Positions 52,452 to 61,708 are shown, counted from the first letter of the stretch. The stretch: 64,000 bases of DNA from Nocardia jiangxiensis NBRC 101359 (GCF_000308615.1 NZ_BAGB01000041.1:434001-498000), one strand, 5' to 3'. The notes: a model not told the origin generated them from the letters alone. Program-made: numbers and translations.

Positions 52452-54044
52452 TTAAACTCCGTAAACCTTTCGTTCGGAAGGGTACGGCAAGCGGTGGGTC
52501 AGCACGCGCCAGACGGCAGCGGACAACCTGGCCACCGCGTCACCGCCGTCTTCGTCCGCGCGCCAGGCGATCACATGATCCGGTCGCACCAACAGTGCGC
52601 CGCGATCGCCGATGCCGAGCGAATCCTCCTGGCCCGCCGTGAATTCGGCGGGCGCGGTGACCGCATCCAGGAATGCGCCGTACCGGTCGAGTGCGCGTGC
52701 TGCGCGCAGCCACGGGCGGCCGTTCGCTCCGACGAGCAGCAGGTAGCGGCCCTCGCGCACCAGGTCCAGCGTCGAACTGCCGGGGTCGTCGGGCAGTGGC
52801 CGGTGCACCAGCCGGGTGCCGAGCTCGCCGCGCCAACGCTGTGGTTCATCGGCCGAGGGCAGGGCCGGGTCCACGCCGGACATCGGGTAGCGATAGCCGA
52901 TCGCCACCGCGGCCTCACTGAGCGTTTCGGTCCCGGAGCCGTGTCCGGCGCGTGCCATCGCCTGCGCGACCGTCGACTCCCCCACCGCGCGCCGCTCGGG
53001 CTCGTAGTCCTCCAGCAGAGCCGGATCGGCGTCGCCGCGCAGGACCGAGACCAGCTTCGCGCTGAGATTACAGGCGTCCTGAATACCGACGTTCGCGCCG
53101 AAGCCCCCGGCCGGCGGGGTCACGTGCGCCGCGTCACCGAGCAGGAACACCCGGCCCGCACGGTATCTCTCGGCCACCCAGCCACCCATCTGCCACGACC
53201 GCGCGCCGGTGATCGACAGCTGCGCGGCGGGGATCCCGAGCGCGCGGGAGACCAGCGCGGCGTTGCGCGGACCGTCGAACGATGCCGGGCCGGTGCGGCC
53301 CGGGTCGTAGTTCACCGAGACCACGCCTCGGTCGTATCCCGTACTCCAGGTCAGGTACGCCCGTTCGGGCAGTTCCGTCCACGCCATCGCCAGCCGACGT
53401 CCCGCCAGCACCGCACGCAGATCCGCGGTGTACCCGATCTCCATGACGTGCGCGATCGTCGGCTCGCCGATTCGCCCGATACCCAGCCGCTCGCGCACCT
53501 CGCTCGCCTGCCCGTCCGCTGCCAGCAGATATTCGGCGGCGAGCCGATACTCCCGGCCGTCCGGATCGGCGATCCGCGCGCACACCTGCTCGCCGCGGTC
53601 CTCGAATCCGATCAGGCGGTGTCCCCACCGCAGGTCGGCGCCCGCGGCGCGGGCGTGCACGCGCACGACCTCCTCGACCTCGGACTGCGCGAGAAGCGCA
53701 CTCGGACAAGGCGATACCGCGGTCATATCCGCCGCGGCGGGCAGCTGCCAGCGACGCAGTTCGGGCCCGGCGAGGGAGGTGACCTGCGCGGCGTGATCGG
53801 CCGGCGGCAGGGCTGCCTGGCGCGCGTAGATGTCCTTGTCCGCACCGACGGAGCGGTACGCCTCCATCGTGCGCGGGTAGAAAACCTTGGCACGCAGTCT
53901 TTTCGAGATGCCCACGTGTTTCTCGACCAGGACGGGCACGATGCCGCGTGCGGCCAGAAACAGGGCGGCCGATGCCCCGACGATGCTCCCGCCGACGATC
54001 AGGACGGGGGTTCGTGGCATATCGGCCCGCTGTTCGATGGTCAT
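52452..54044 (-). CDS. FAD-dependent monooxygenase (class A aromatic hydroxylase type)
   Basis: A 530-residue flavin monooxygenase with the FAD GxGxxG region VLIVGGSIVGASAALFLAAR (about residues 14-33), a DG motif in YLLAADGQASEVRERL (about 172-187), and the second FAD-binding motif VFLLGDAAHVTPPAGGFGAN (about 299-318). The C-terminal thioredoxin-like extension (about 400-530) places it with polyketide and aromatic hydroxylases such as TcmG or rifampicin monooxygenases. Its substrate is unknown. The ATG has no clear ribosome site. It lies 68 bp upstream of the P450 gene, but the operator between them suggests separate control. Confidence 0.87.
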   Translation of the reverse strand: MTIEQRADMPRTPVLIVGGSIVGASAALFLAARGIVPVLVEKHVGISKRLRAKVFYPRTMEAYRSVGADKDIYARQAALPPADHAAQVTSLAGPELRRWQLPAAADMTAVSPCPSALLAQSEVEEVVRVHARAAGADLRWGHRLIGFEDRGEQVCARIADPDGREYRLAAEYLLAADGQASEVRERLGIGRIGEPTIAHVMEIGYTADLRAVLAGRRLAMAWTELPERAYLTWSTGYDRGVVSVNYDPGRTGPASFDGPRNAALVSRALGIPAAQLSITGARSWQMGGWVAERYRAGRVFLLGDAAHVTPPAGGFGANVGIQDACNLSAKLVSVLRGDADPALLEDYEPERRAVGESTVAQAMARAGHGSGTETLSEAAVAIGYRYPMSGVDPALPSADEPQRWRGELGTRLVHRPLPDDPGSSTLDLVREGRYLLLVGANGRPWLRAARALDRYGAFLDAVTAPAEFTAGQEDSLGIGDRGALLVRPDHVIAWRADEDGGDAVARLSAAVWRVLTHRLPYPSERKVYGV

Positions 54045-54241
54045 GTGACCATGGTGTTGGCGGGCGGAGAATGACTCCAGCCGGACGCGATGTGCCGTTC
54101 GAAACCGTCATCGATGGCTGATTGTTCGGCGGAATCCACCCGCACAGGTGAGTTTGCAGCGGAAGTCCGCTACGAGTCACTGACGCACCCGCCACCGGTT
54201 CCCGCGCGCCGCCGACACGGTTCGCAAGACCCATCGAAACA

Positions 54242-54273
54242 GCTCGCCCCGGGACACCGGTCCCGGGGCGAGC
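54242..54273 (-). terminator. Terminator hairpin after asnB
   Basis: GCTCGCCCCGGGAC and GTCCCGGGGCGAGC form a perfect 14-bp stem with loop ACCG, 14 bases past the asnB stop. The remaining 54045-54241 DNA would hold the monooxygenase promoter. Confidence 0.85.
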
Positions 54274-54286
54274 GAGTCGAACTCGA

Positions 54287-56131
54287 TCAGTCCAGCTGCA
54301 GTTCCGGCGAGTAGATGTCGAGCCAGGTGTGCAGGTCGACGGTGCGGTCCAGGTTGCCGCGCGTCATCGCGTCCATCCGCAGCGGATCCTGGGTCACCGC
54401 ATTCTGCAACCACGCCCGGTCCACCAGCCCGAACACCGGCGAATCCTTCTCGGTCAGAATCTCTTTCGCCAGCTGCTGCAAGTTCGCCGCGTATCCCGGG
54501 TCCTGCGTCGAAGGGTAGGGGCTCTTGACGCGCTCGACGACCGACTGGGGCAGAACGTGTTTCGCGGCGTGCCGCAGCAGACTCTTCTCCCGGCCGTCGA
54601 AGGTCTTCAGCGACCACGGCGTGTTGTAGACGTACCCGACCAGCCGGTGATCGCAGAACGGCACCCGGACCTCGAGTCCGACCGCCATCGACGCGCGGTC
54701 CTTGCGGTCCAGCAGCGCCCGCACGAAACGCGTCAGATGCATGTGGCAGACCGTGCGCATGCGGTGCTCGACCTCGGACTCACCATCGAGGTGCTCCACC
54801 TCCGCGACCGCCGAGGCGTACTGATCGGAGATGAAGTTCTCCAGCTGAAGACGTTCGCGCAGTTGGGGTTCGAGCATCTGCCAGCGCCCCTCGCCGGTGA
54901 TCGAGTTGTTGAACGCCAGCCACGGGAAGGTCTCCTCCTTCAACGCGACCTCGTCGTGGAACCAGCGGTAACCACCGAACACCTCATCGGCCGACTCACC
55001 CGACAGCGCCACCGTCGACTGCGCGCGAATCGCCTTGAACAGCAGGTAGAGCGAGGAATCCATATCGCCGAGCCCCGCCGGGATGTCGCGGGCGGTGATC
55101 ACCGCGCGGCGCACCGTCAGATCCGACAGTTCGGACGGATTGAGCACGACGTCCTCGTGCGCGGAGCGGACCAGTGCGGCGACCTCGCGCACGTACGGCG
55201 AGTCGGGGGTGTCGCGCATCTCGTCGGGGACGAAATTCTCCTCCTGATCGGCGAAATCGACGGAGAAGGTGCGCAGCTGCTCGCCGTCGCGAGCCAGCCG
55301 GGTGGCGGCCAGACCGGTGATGGCGCTGGAATCCAGTCCGCCGGACAGCAATACACAGCGTGGTACGTCCGAGATGAGCTGACGGTCCACGATGTCGGTG
55401 AGCAGCTCGCGCACCTTCGCGACGGTGTCCTCCTGGCTGTCGGTGTGCTCCACCGCATCCAGCCGCCAGTAGGTGCGCTCGTGAATTCCGTTGCGGTCCA
55501 CCGCGATCAGCGTGCCGGGCAGGACCTCGTACATGCCCTTCCACAGCGACCATTTCGGCTGCTTGGTGAACGCGAACAGCTCGCGCAGTCCGTCGTTGTC
55601 CACAACCTTGCGTGCGCGCGGATTCGCCAGGATCGCCTTGGGCTCCGAGCCGAACAGCACGCCGTCCGGTGTCGGGTAGTAGTAGAACGGCTTGATCCCC
55701 ATGCGATCGCGGATCATCACCAGTTTCTCGGTGCGCTGATCCCAGATCGCGAAGGCGTACATGCCGTTGAGGTGATCGACCACCGACTCGCCCCACTGCA
55801 GGTAGCCGTGCAGCACGACCTCGGTGTCACTGTCGGTCCGGAAGGTGTGGCCCAGCGCCGTCAGCTCGGCGCGCAACTCGTGGAAGTTGTAGGTCTCGCC
55901 GGAGTACACCATGCCGATGTCGCCGGAGGGAGTGTTGATGCTCATCGGCTGGGTGCCGCCGGGCAGGTCGATGATGGCCAGGCGGCGGTGCCCCAGCGCA
56001 CCGTGTGTCCGCACGAACGTGCCCCGCCCGTCGGGCCCGCGACAGGCCATGGTCTCGGTCATAGCGTCGAGGACACGCTGTTGCTGGGTCAGGTCGGAGT
56101 CGAACGACACCCAGCCCGCGATTCCACACAT
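54287..56131 (-). CDS. asnB: Asparagine synthetase (glutamine-hydrolysing)
   Basis: A 614-residue class B asparagine synthetase. The N-terminal Ntn glutaminase begins MCGIAG with catalytic Cys2 and the RGPDG loop (about residues 31-35). The C-terminal synthetase has the PP-loop LLSGGLDSSAI (about 256-266) and an ALSGESADEVFGGYRW segment. It makes asparagine from aspartate, ATP and glutamine. ATG 56131 has GGAGG eight bases upstream, and processing to Cys2 requires this start. It is monocistronic with its own terminator. Two GTAAC repeats about 40-55 bases upstream suggest possible GlnR control. Confidence 0.96.
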   Translation of the reverse strand: MCGIAGWVSFDSDLTQQQRVLDAMTETMACRGPDGRGTFVRTHGALGHRRLAIIDLPGGTQPMSINTPSGDIGMVYSGETYNFHELRAELTALGHTFRTDSDTEVVLHGYLQWGESVVDHLNGMYAFAIWDQRTEKLVMIRDRMGIKPFYYYPTPDGVLFGSEPKAILANPRARKVVDNDGLRELFAFTKQPKWSLWKGMYEVLPGTLIAVDRNGIHERTYWRLDAVEHTDSQEDTVAKVRELLTDIVDRQLISDVPRCVLLSGGLDSSAITGLAATRLARDGEQLRTFSVDFADQEENFVPDEMRDTPDSPYVREVAALVRSAHEDVVLNPSELSDLTVRRAVITARDIPAGLGDMDSSLYLLFKAIRAQSTVALSGESADEVFGGYRWFHDEVALKEETFPWLAFNNSITGEGRWQMLEPQLRERLQLENFISDQYASAVAEVEHLDGESEVEHRMRTVCHMHLTRFVRALLDRKDRASMAVGLEVRVPFCDHRLVGYVYNTPWSLKTFDGREKSLLRHAAKHVLPQSVVERVKSPYPSTQDPGYAANLQQLAKEILTEKDSPVFGLVDRAWLQNAVTQDPLRMDAMTRGNLDRTVDLHTWLDIYSPELQLD

Positions 56132-56169
56132 GTTCACGCCCTCCAATTAGTTAGCAACGATAACTACAC

Positions 56170-56185
56170 GTAACTCCGTTGTAAC
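56170..56185 (+). promoter_or_regulatory. GTAAC direct repeat, possible GlnR-type site before asnB
   Basis: GTAAC-n6-GTAAC fits the AC-n9-AC spacing of GlnR sites and lies 39-54 bases upstream of the asnB ATG in an AT-rich promoter region. It is similar to the site before the Nit1C operon. Weak evidence by itself. Confidence 0.3.
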
Positions 56186-56796
56186 ACGCCAACATTCGCC
56201 GCCGCTAGACCTTCGTCGCCAGAAAGAATTGAGCCGTGTCGCAGCCCTCCGGGCGCGTCGCGATTCCCGGCCCACCGACCTCGCCGAATGCCGATTCCCA
56301 CAACCGAAACGGCCGAGTCCTGGACGATTCACGTTGCTGCAAAAGCACTTTCGTGCTACATCGCCCGAATCACCGGACATCGCCGACAAATCGAACATCC
56401 ACGGCAATGCGGACTTAACCTGTCAACGCCATACGCGTTGCAACACAGCTCGATTCGCGCCACACAGCGATCCCGACATCCGACGTGCCGCCGGTCGTCG
56501 GAACGATGACGACGTCGACATCCACCCAACGCGCCCGGTTCACCAACGAACCCGCGGACGGGCCGGATCGCCACAGAGCCGAGGCGTCGAGCCGACCGTC
56601 GCCCCGGGACGAAGCAGTCCGAGCGCCACTTTCCGGTCCGCTCCCACCGAGCACTGTCACCGACCGTCGCCCGTCGCCCGGGAAGACCCCGACGCCGCGC
56701 ACCCATGCACAACCGGACACGCATCCCCCGGACGACCCGTTCTCGTCCGAAAGTTTGATTCGACGAAGCCGTCGACCAGGTATCGTCAGTGGGAAG
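56186..56796. other. 610-bp intergenic stretch without a convincing gene
   Basis: Between the asnB promoter and the heme oxygenase promoter several open frames exist on both strands, but they are Arg/Pro/Ser-rich and have no ribosome sites. The best (plus strand, 56485-56814) has high third-position GC for two thirds of its length and then loses it. I see no repeats, tRNA or known motif here. Confidence 0.6.
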
Positions 56797-56815
56797 TTAG
56801 GTAACCCAAAGTAGG
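56797..56815. promoter_or_regulatory. Possible IdeR/DtxR iron box before heme oxygenase
   Basis: TTAGGTAACCCAAAGTAGG shares 11 of 19 positions with the iron-box consensus (TTAGGTTAGCCTAACCTAA), including a complete TTAGGT half-site. It is located 40-58 bases before the heme oxygenase ATG and just downstream of a TATCGT element. Only one half is well conserved. Confidence 0.35.
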
Positions 56816-56854
56816 CCGGAGCGTTGCCCGGGAACGAAGCGAGGACAGCAGCAT

Positions 56855-57520
56855 ATGCCCGACACCACTACTCCCTTCTCCGCGCAGATCCGCACCGCTA
56901 CCGAGCGGCAACATGCCGATGCGGAGAACTCCACGTTCATGAGCGATATGCTCGGCGGCGGGCTGGGGGTCGCGGCGTTCTACCGGTACACCGGGCAGTT
57001 GTGGCATGTCTACAGTGCGCTCGAGGAGCATTGCGACGCACTGGCCACCGATCCGGTCGCCGGGCCGTTCGTCCGCCCCGAGCTGGCGCGGGTGGCGCAC
57101 CTGGAAGACGACCTGGCGCATCTCGGCGGCGCGGACTGGCGCGAGGATCTGGATCCGCTGCCCGCGACCGCCGCCTATGCCGAACGGGTGCGCGAATGCG
57201 CACGGCAGTGGCCCGCCGGGTATGTCGCACACCACTACACCCGGTACCTCGGGGATCTGTCCGGCGGCCAGGTCATCCGCGGGACCGCCGAGAAGCTGTG
57301 GCAGTTACCCAAGCGTGGCGACGGCGTCCGGTTCTACGTCTTCGACCAGATTCCGAACCCGGCGGCGTTCAAGCGCGAATATCGCGAACTGCTCGATGCC
57401 CTGGCCGTGGACGATCTCGAGAAGCAGCGGGTGCTGGGCGAATGTCAGCGCGCCTTCGATTTCAACTCGGCGATGTTCCGCGAACTGGCGGCGGAATTCC
57501 CGACCCGACGGCAGGGCTGA
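56855..57520 (+). CDS. hmuO: Biliverdin-producing heme oxygenase
   Basis: A 221-residue heme oxygenase of the canonical (HmuO/HO-1) fold. The proximal histidine is H20 in TERQHADAE, and the distal helix glycines are in the GDLSGGQVI segment (about residues 133-141). It cleaves heme to biliverdin, CO and ferrous iron, supplying iron from host or environmental heme. A candidate iron box is upstream, matching iron-repressed expression of hmuO in corynebacteria. Start ATG 56855 is preceded by a purine-rich stretch (GCGAGGACAGC). No heme-uptake genes are adjacent; an IR-rich gap follows. Confidence 0.93.
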   Translation: MPDTTTPFSAQIRTATERQHADAENSTFMSDMLGGGLGVAAFYRYTGQLWHVYSALEEHCDALATDPVAGPFVRPELARVAHLEDDLAHLGGADWREDLDPLPATAAYAERVRECARQWPAGYVAHHYTRYLGDLSGGQVIRGTAEKLWQLPKRGDGVRFYVFDQIPNPAAFKREYRELLDALAVDDLEKQRVLGECQRAFDFNSAMFRELAAEFPTRRQG

Positions 57521-57611
57521 GCCGACCGCACGCATCCGCGGTGCGGGATGCCCACAGATAACCAACCCCTCCGAGAGTTATCTGAAAACCGTTGACACAG
57601 ATATCAATCGA

Positions 57612-57650
57612 CGCCCTCACGTGGTGATACGTCACACACCACGGAGGGCG
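57612..57650 (+). terminator. Hairpin downstream of heme oxygenase
   Basis: CGCCCTCACGTGGTG and CACCACGGAGGGCG pair along 14 bp with one bulged base and a 10-nt loop, 92 bases after the stop. An 8-bp inverted repeat CAGATAAC/GTTATCTG (57555-57584) precedes it. It may terminate hmuO or structure a separate small transcript. Confidence 0.5.
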
Positions 57651-57674
57651 CCGTTTGGTTGCGGAGACAACGGC

Positions 57675-57740
57675 ATGCCCGCTAAAGTTACTCACCAGTT
57701 AGGCACGACGGTGTTCCTACTGGGCCACAACGTCTGCTAG
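57675..57740 (+). CDS. Possible 21-codon ORF between hmuO and the reductase gene
   Basis: ATG 57675 follows GGAG by eight bases and opens a 21-codon frame that ends in GHNVC and a TAG. Codon use is AT-richer than the genome norm (AAA, GTT, ACT, TTA), so it is either a leader peptide or chance. It lies downstream of a strong hairpin and 119 bp before the acyl reductase. Low certainty. Confidence 0.25.
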   Translation: MPAKVTHQLGTTVFLLGHNVC

Positions 57741-57858
57741 CGAAGCAGTCCGTCAGCGGCCGATCTCACGTCCGCATCCACCGGCGAATGTCGGACGAAC
57801 AGTGCCATGCGCAGCCGAAGTTGTTGCGCCACACAATGTTCGACATGCAGGAGGGGCG

Positions 57859-59862
57859 ATGGTTTCGTATATCGTGACCGGCGGCACCGGATTTCTCGGA
57901 CGCCGGGTAGTTCAGAATCTGCTCACCGGTGATCCCGAGGCGGTGATCCACATCCTGGTGCGCGAGGCTTCCGCGGCCAAGCTCGCCGAACTGGCGCTCG
58001 ACTGGCAGGCCACCGACCGGGTCTTCCCGCTGATCGGCGATCTGACCGCGGAAAACCTTGGGCTGCACGATGATCCGCCGCCGGCCGAGCACGTGATCCA
58101 CCTCGGCGCGCTCTACGACATGACCGCCGACGAGGAAACCGCCTACGCCGCCAACGTCCAGGGCACCCGCGAGGTGATCGAGCTGGCCACCGGACTGGGC
58201 GCGATGCTGCACCACGTCTCGTCGGTGGCGGTCGCGGGCGATCATCGCGGCCAGTTCTTCGAGGATGACTTCGATCTCGGCCAGAACCTCGAATCTCCTT
58301 ACCACCGAACCAAATTCGCGGCCGAGAAACTGGTCCGGGAAACGAAGGGGCTGCGCTGGCGGGTCTATCGCCCGGCCATCATCGCCGGAGATTCGACGAC
58401 CGGCGAGATGGACAAGATCGACGGGCCCTACTACTTCTTCTCCGCCATCGCCCGGCTGGCCGCACTGCCCTCGGAACTGCCGATGATGCTGCCGGATCTG
58501 GGCTGCACCAATATCGTTCCGGTGGATTACGTGGCCGCGGCCATGGGCGAACTGATCCGCCGCCCCGGCCTGAACCGCCGCACCTTCCACCTGGTCAACC
58601 CGGAACCGCAGCCGTTCGCGGAGGTCTACGCCGCATTGGCCCGCGCCGCGGGCGCACCCGCCGGACTGGGCACACTACCCGGCAGCCAGAGCGCGTTGAC
58701 CATGTTCGGCAAGGTCCCGGGCCTACCGCAGTTACGCGATTATCTGTTGCAGCAGTTCGGTATTCCGGCCGAGGTCGCGCCGCACGTCACGTTCGCCTCG
58801 GAATTCGTCTCCGATTCCACCCGCGCCCAGCTGCGCGGCATCACCCCGCCCGCGTTCGAGGAGTATGCCGGGACGCTGTGGGAGTTCTGGCGCAGCCGCC
58901 TGGACCCGGACCGGGCGCGCCGCACCGACGGCGACCCGCTGCGCGGACGGATCGTGCTGATCACCGGCGCGTCCTCGGGGATCGGCCTGGCCACCGCGCA
59001 TGCGGTCGCCCGTCGCGGGGCCACGGTGCTGATGGCCGCCCGCAGCACCGACGAGCTCGAAGCCGCCGCGGCCGAGGTCCGCGCGAACAGTGGTGCGGCA
59101 CAGGCGTACTCGTGCGACATCACCGACGAGAAGGCGGTCGAGTTGCTGGTCAAGCAGGTGCTCGCGGACCACCGCCACATCGACTACGTGGTCAACAACG
59201 CGGGCCGCTCGATCCGCCGCTCGGTGCTCAACTCCACCGACCGGATGCACGATTTCGAGCGGACCATGGCGGTGAACTACTTCGGCGCGGTGCGGCTGAT
59301 CCTGGCGGTGCTGCCCGCGATGCGCGAACGCCGGTTCGGGCATTTCGTCAACATCTCCTCCATCGCCGTGCAGACCAAACTGCCGCGTTTCGCCGCGTAC
59401 GTCGCGAGCAAATCCGCGCTGGACACGTTCAGTGAGATCGCTGCGGTGGAGAATGCCGATGCCGGAATCACTTTCACCTCGGTGCGGATGCCGCTGGTGC
59501 GCACCCCGATGATCGCCCCGACCGACCTGTACCGCTCCCTCCCCGTGCACACCCCCGATCAGGCCGCGGCGATCGTGGTGCGCGCGTTGACCGAACGTCC
59601 GGCCCGCATCGACACCCCGATCGGCACCTTCGCCCAGGTCGTGGACACGGTGATGCCCTCGGTGAAGAAGGCGATCCTGCACCGCGGTTTCCGGATGTTC
59701 GGTGAGTCGGCGGCGGCGAAGCCGGGTGCGCAGCGTCCGGACACCAGCGGAGCCGAAAGCCGAAACCCACTGCTGGCCCTCGCCCCGATCGTGCAGCCAC
59801 TCATGGGAATGCCCGGCCCGGCCACTCGCATCACCAACCGGATTCCCGGTCTGCACTGGTGA
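57859..59862 (+). CDS. Two-domain fatty acyl-CoA/ACP reductase (AcrA1/FAR-like)
   Basis: A 667-residue fusion. The N-terminal extended-SDR domain (about residues 1-360) has YIVTGGTGFLGRRVV and the active-site YHRTK; it resembles thioester reductases. The C-terminal classical SDR (about 375-640) has LITGASSGIGLATAHA (TGxxxGIG) and YVASKSA (YxxxK). This arrangement is that of M. tuberculosis AcrA1 (Rv3391) and Marinobacter FAR, which reduce fatty acyl-CoA or ACP to aldehyde and alcohol, so wax ester or lipid alcohol synthesis is likely. GAGGGG precedes ATG 57859; the frame is open upstream but not protein-like. A long perfect palindrome follows the stop. Confidence 0.9.
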   Translation: MVSYIVTGGTGFLGRRVVQNLLTGDPEAVIHILVREASAAKLAELALDWQATDRVFPLIGDLTAENLGLHDDPPPAEHVIHLGALYDMTADEETAYAANVQGTREVIELATGLGAMLHHVSSVAVAGDHRGQFFEDDFDLGQNLESPYHRTKFAAEKLVRETKGLRWRVYRPAIIAGDSTTGEMDKIDGPYYFFSAIARLAALPSELPMMLPDLGCTNIVPVDYVAAAMGELIRRPGLNRRTFHLVNPEPQPFAEVYAALARAAGAPAGLGTLPGSQSALTMFGKVPGLPQLRDYLLQQFGIPAEVAPHVTFASEFVSDSTRAQLRGITPPAFEEYAGTLWEFWRSRLDPDRARRTDGDPLRGRIVLITGASSGIGLATAHAVARRGATVLMAARSTDELEAAAAEVRANSGAAQAYSCDITDEKAVELLVKQVLADHRHIDYVVNNAGRSIRRSVLNSTDRMHDFERTMAVNYFGAVRLILAVLPAMRERRFGHFVNISSIAVQTKLPRFAAYVASKSALDTFSEIAAVENADAGITFTSVRMPLVRTPMIAPTDLYRSLPVHTPDQAAAIVVRALTERPARIDTPIGTFAQVVDTVMPSVKKAILHRGFRMFGESAAAKPGAQRPDTSGAESRNPLLALAPIVQPLMGMPGPATRITNRIPGLHW

Positions 59863-59867
59863 GACCC

Positions 59868-59909
59868 GGTATCCGCTCCGACGTGACCGGTCACGTCGGA
59901 GCGGATACC
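59868..59909. terminator. 42-bp perfect palindrome after the acyl reductase
   Basis: GGTATCCGCTCCGACGTGACC is immediately followed by its exact reverse complement GGTCACGTCGGAGCGGATACC with no spacer. It starts six bases after the stop codon and should form a 19-bp hairpin with a 4-nt loop, acting as terminator. Confidence 0.8.
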
Positions 59910-60019
59910 GCTTTCGCACGGGATTCGCTCTGGCACAATCACACTGCGGGCAAGGGCTGCGACGGAAATTCACCCGAGCGCAGCCAGCACGCAGTGTCGG
60001 TCTGCCAGAGTCGAGGGTT

Positions 60020-61708
60020 ATGAAGCTGCGTCGCCGCCTGATCGAAGCGATGATCGCCGTCATCGGCGTGGTGTTGATGGTCAGCTGCGGGGGTCACGGT
60101 ACCGCACCGTCGAACTCCTCGCATGCCAACCCGGTGCCGCTGGTGTCCACCGACGATCTGCCCGCGGCGCAGCCCGGCGAGGTGCATCTGTTCGGCATCA
60201 ACGATCTGCACGGCAATCTGGAACCGCCCGACGGGAGCAACGGGCACGTCGGCGCGTATCAGGCGGGGGGCGCGGCATATCTGGCCACGCACCTGGCGAA
60301 GCTGAAGGCGGCCTATCCGGCCAGCGCGATCCTGTCCGCCGGAGACAATGTCAGCGCCAGCCCGCTGGTCTCGGCGCTGTTCCACGACGAGCCCACCATC
60401 GACTACCTGGATTCGCTCGGGGTGGCCGCATCCGCGGTCGGCAATCACGAATTCGACCACGGCACAGCCGAATTGACGCGGTTGCAGGAGGGCGGTTGCG
60501 CGGCCGACGGCTGCTCCCCCGGACAGCCCTTCACCGGAGCCGCATTCCCCTATCTGGCGGCCAACGTCACCGATGCGTACGGTCAGCTGCCGCCCGGTTT
60601 GAAACCGTGGACGATGTTGCAGGTGGGCGGCCACAAGATCGGCGTCGTCGGCACCGTCACCCCGGCGACCGCCGATATCGTGATGCCCGACGCCATCCGG
60701 GGTTACACCTTCGGTGACGAGGCCGACGCGGTGAACAAGTACGTCCCGGAGATGGTCGCCGCGGGTGCGGAAACCGTGGTGGCGCTGGTACACGACGGCG
60801 GCGCGCAGCAGACGCACGGCGCGGCGATCGACTACAACGGTTGCGCGAATATCAGCCCGAACGTCACCGCCCTGGCCAACCACATCGATCCCCGGGTGAA
60901 GGTGCTGTTCACCGCGCACACGCATCTGGCCTACAACTGCACCATCGCGGGCAAGGTGGTCACCCAGGCCGCGTCCTACGGCCGCCTGATCACCGACGTC
61001 ACGCTGCGCTTCCACGACGGCACCGTCGATGCGAAGGCGGTCAATCGCGTGGTCACCCGGACCGTGACCGCCGATCCGGCCGCCGCGAAGCTCGTCGGTT
61101 TCTTCGCCGATCAGGCCCGCCCGCGCGCCGCGCACGTGATCGGGACCAGCGCCGGGCCGCTGTCCAACGAGCCCACCCCGGGCGGGGATTCACCCCTCGG
61201 CGATGTGATCGCCGACGCCATGCTCGCGGCCATGGCGCCCGATCACGCCGTGGCCGCATTCATGAATCCCGGTGGCGTGCGGGCGGATCTGAGCGGCGGT
61301 GCGATCACCTACGAACAGGCGTACACGGTCCAGCCGTTCGGCAATGCGGTGGTGACCGTGGCCCTGACCGGCGAGCAGATCCTGCATCTGCTGGAGCAGC
61401 AGTGGGACAACAAGACCACGCCCGGTGTGCTGTCGGTGGCCGGTATCACCTACTCCTATTCCGATTCCGCGCCCACGGGCCACAAGATCCTCGACGACAC
61501 CGTGCGGATCGCGGGGCAGATCCTGGATCCCCGTGCGGTGTACCAGGTTTCGACGAACAACTTCCTCGCCTCGGGTGGGGACGGGTTCAGCGTCTTCGCT
61601 CAGGGACAGCAGAGCGCCGTCGGTCCGGACGATCTGGCCGCCTTCAACGCCTATCTGGCGGACCGAGCGAAGATCGAACCGCCGACGAGCCGCGTGCAGC
61701 GCCGCTGA
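60020..61708 (+). CDS. 5'-nucleotidase/metallophosphatase lipoprotein
   Basis: A 562-residue exported phosphohydrolase. The N-terminus (basic KLRRR, hydrophobic core, VLMVSC at about residues 18-23) suggests a lipoprotein signal, though the lipobox is imperfect. The metallophosphatase motifs are NDLHGN, SAGDNVSAS, GNHEFDHG and AHTHLAYN, followed by a C-terminal 5'-nucleotidase domain (about 345-540) with MNPGGVRADL and SGGDGFSVF. It probably releases nucleosides and phosphate at the cell surface, fitting phosphate scavenging with PitA. The ATG at 60020 has GAGGGT near it. It converges with the alpha/beta hydrolase gene, the two stop codons being adjacent. Confidence 0.93.
   Translation: MKLRRRLIEAMIAVIGVVLMVSCGGHGTAPSNSSHANPVPLVSTDDLPAAQPGEVHLFGINDLHGNLEPPDGSNGHVGAYQAGGAAYLATHLAKLKAAYPASAILSAGDNVSASPLVSALFHDEPTIDYLDSLGVAASAVGNHEFDHGTAELTRLQEGGCAADGCSPGQPFTGAAFPYLAANVTDAYGQLPPGLKPWTMLQVGGHKIGVVGTVTPATADIVMPDAIRGYTFGDEADAVNKYVPEMVAAGAETVVALVHDGGAQQTHGAAIDYNGCANISPNVTALANHIDPRVKVLFTAHTHLAYNCTIAGKVVTQAASYGRLITDVTLRFHDGTVDAKAVNRVVTRTVTADPAAAKLVGFFADQARPRAAHVIGTSAGPLSNEPTPGGDSPLGDVIADAMLAAMAPDHAVAAFMNPGGVRADLSGGAITYEQAYTVQPFGNAVVTVALTGEQILHLLEQQWDNKTTPGVLSVAGITYSYSDSAPTGHKILDDTVRIAGQILDPRAVYQVSTNNFLASGGDGFSVFAQGQQSAVGPDDLAAFNAYLADRAKIEPPTSRVQRR

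Noticed and set aside
54329..56173. A 614-codon open frame antisense to asnB
   Set aside because: Same reason: antisense shadow of a well-conserved gene.
56229..56814. Open frames of up to 191 codons between asnB and heme oxygenase
   Set aside because: The proteins are Arg/Pro/Ser-rich, lack ribosome sites and recognisable families, and third-position GC falls off along the frame.
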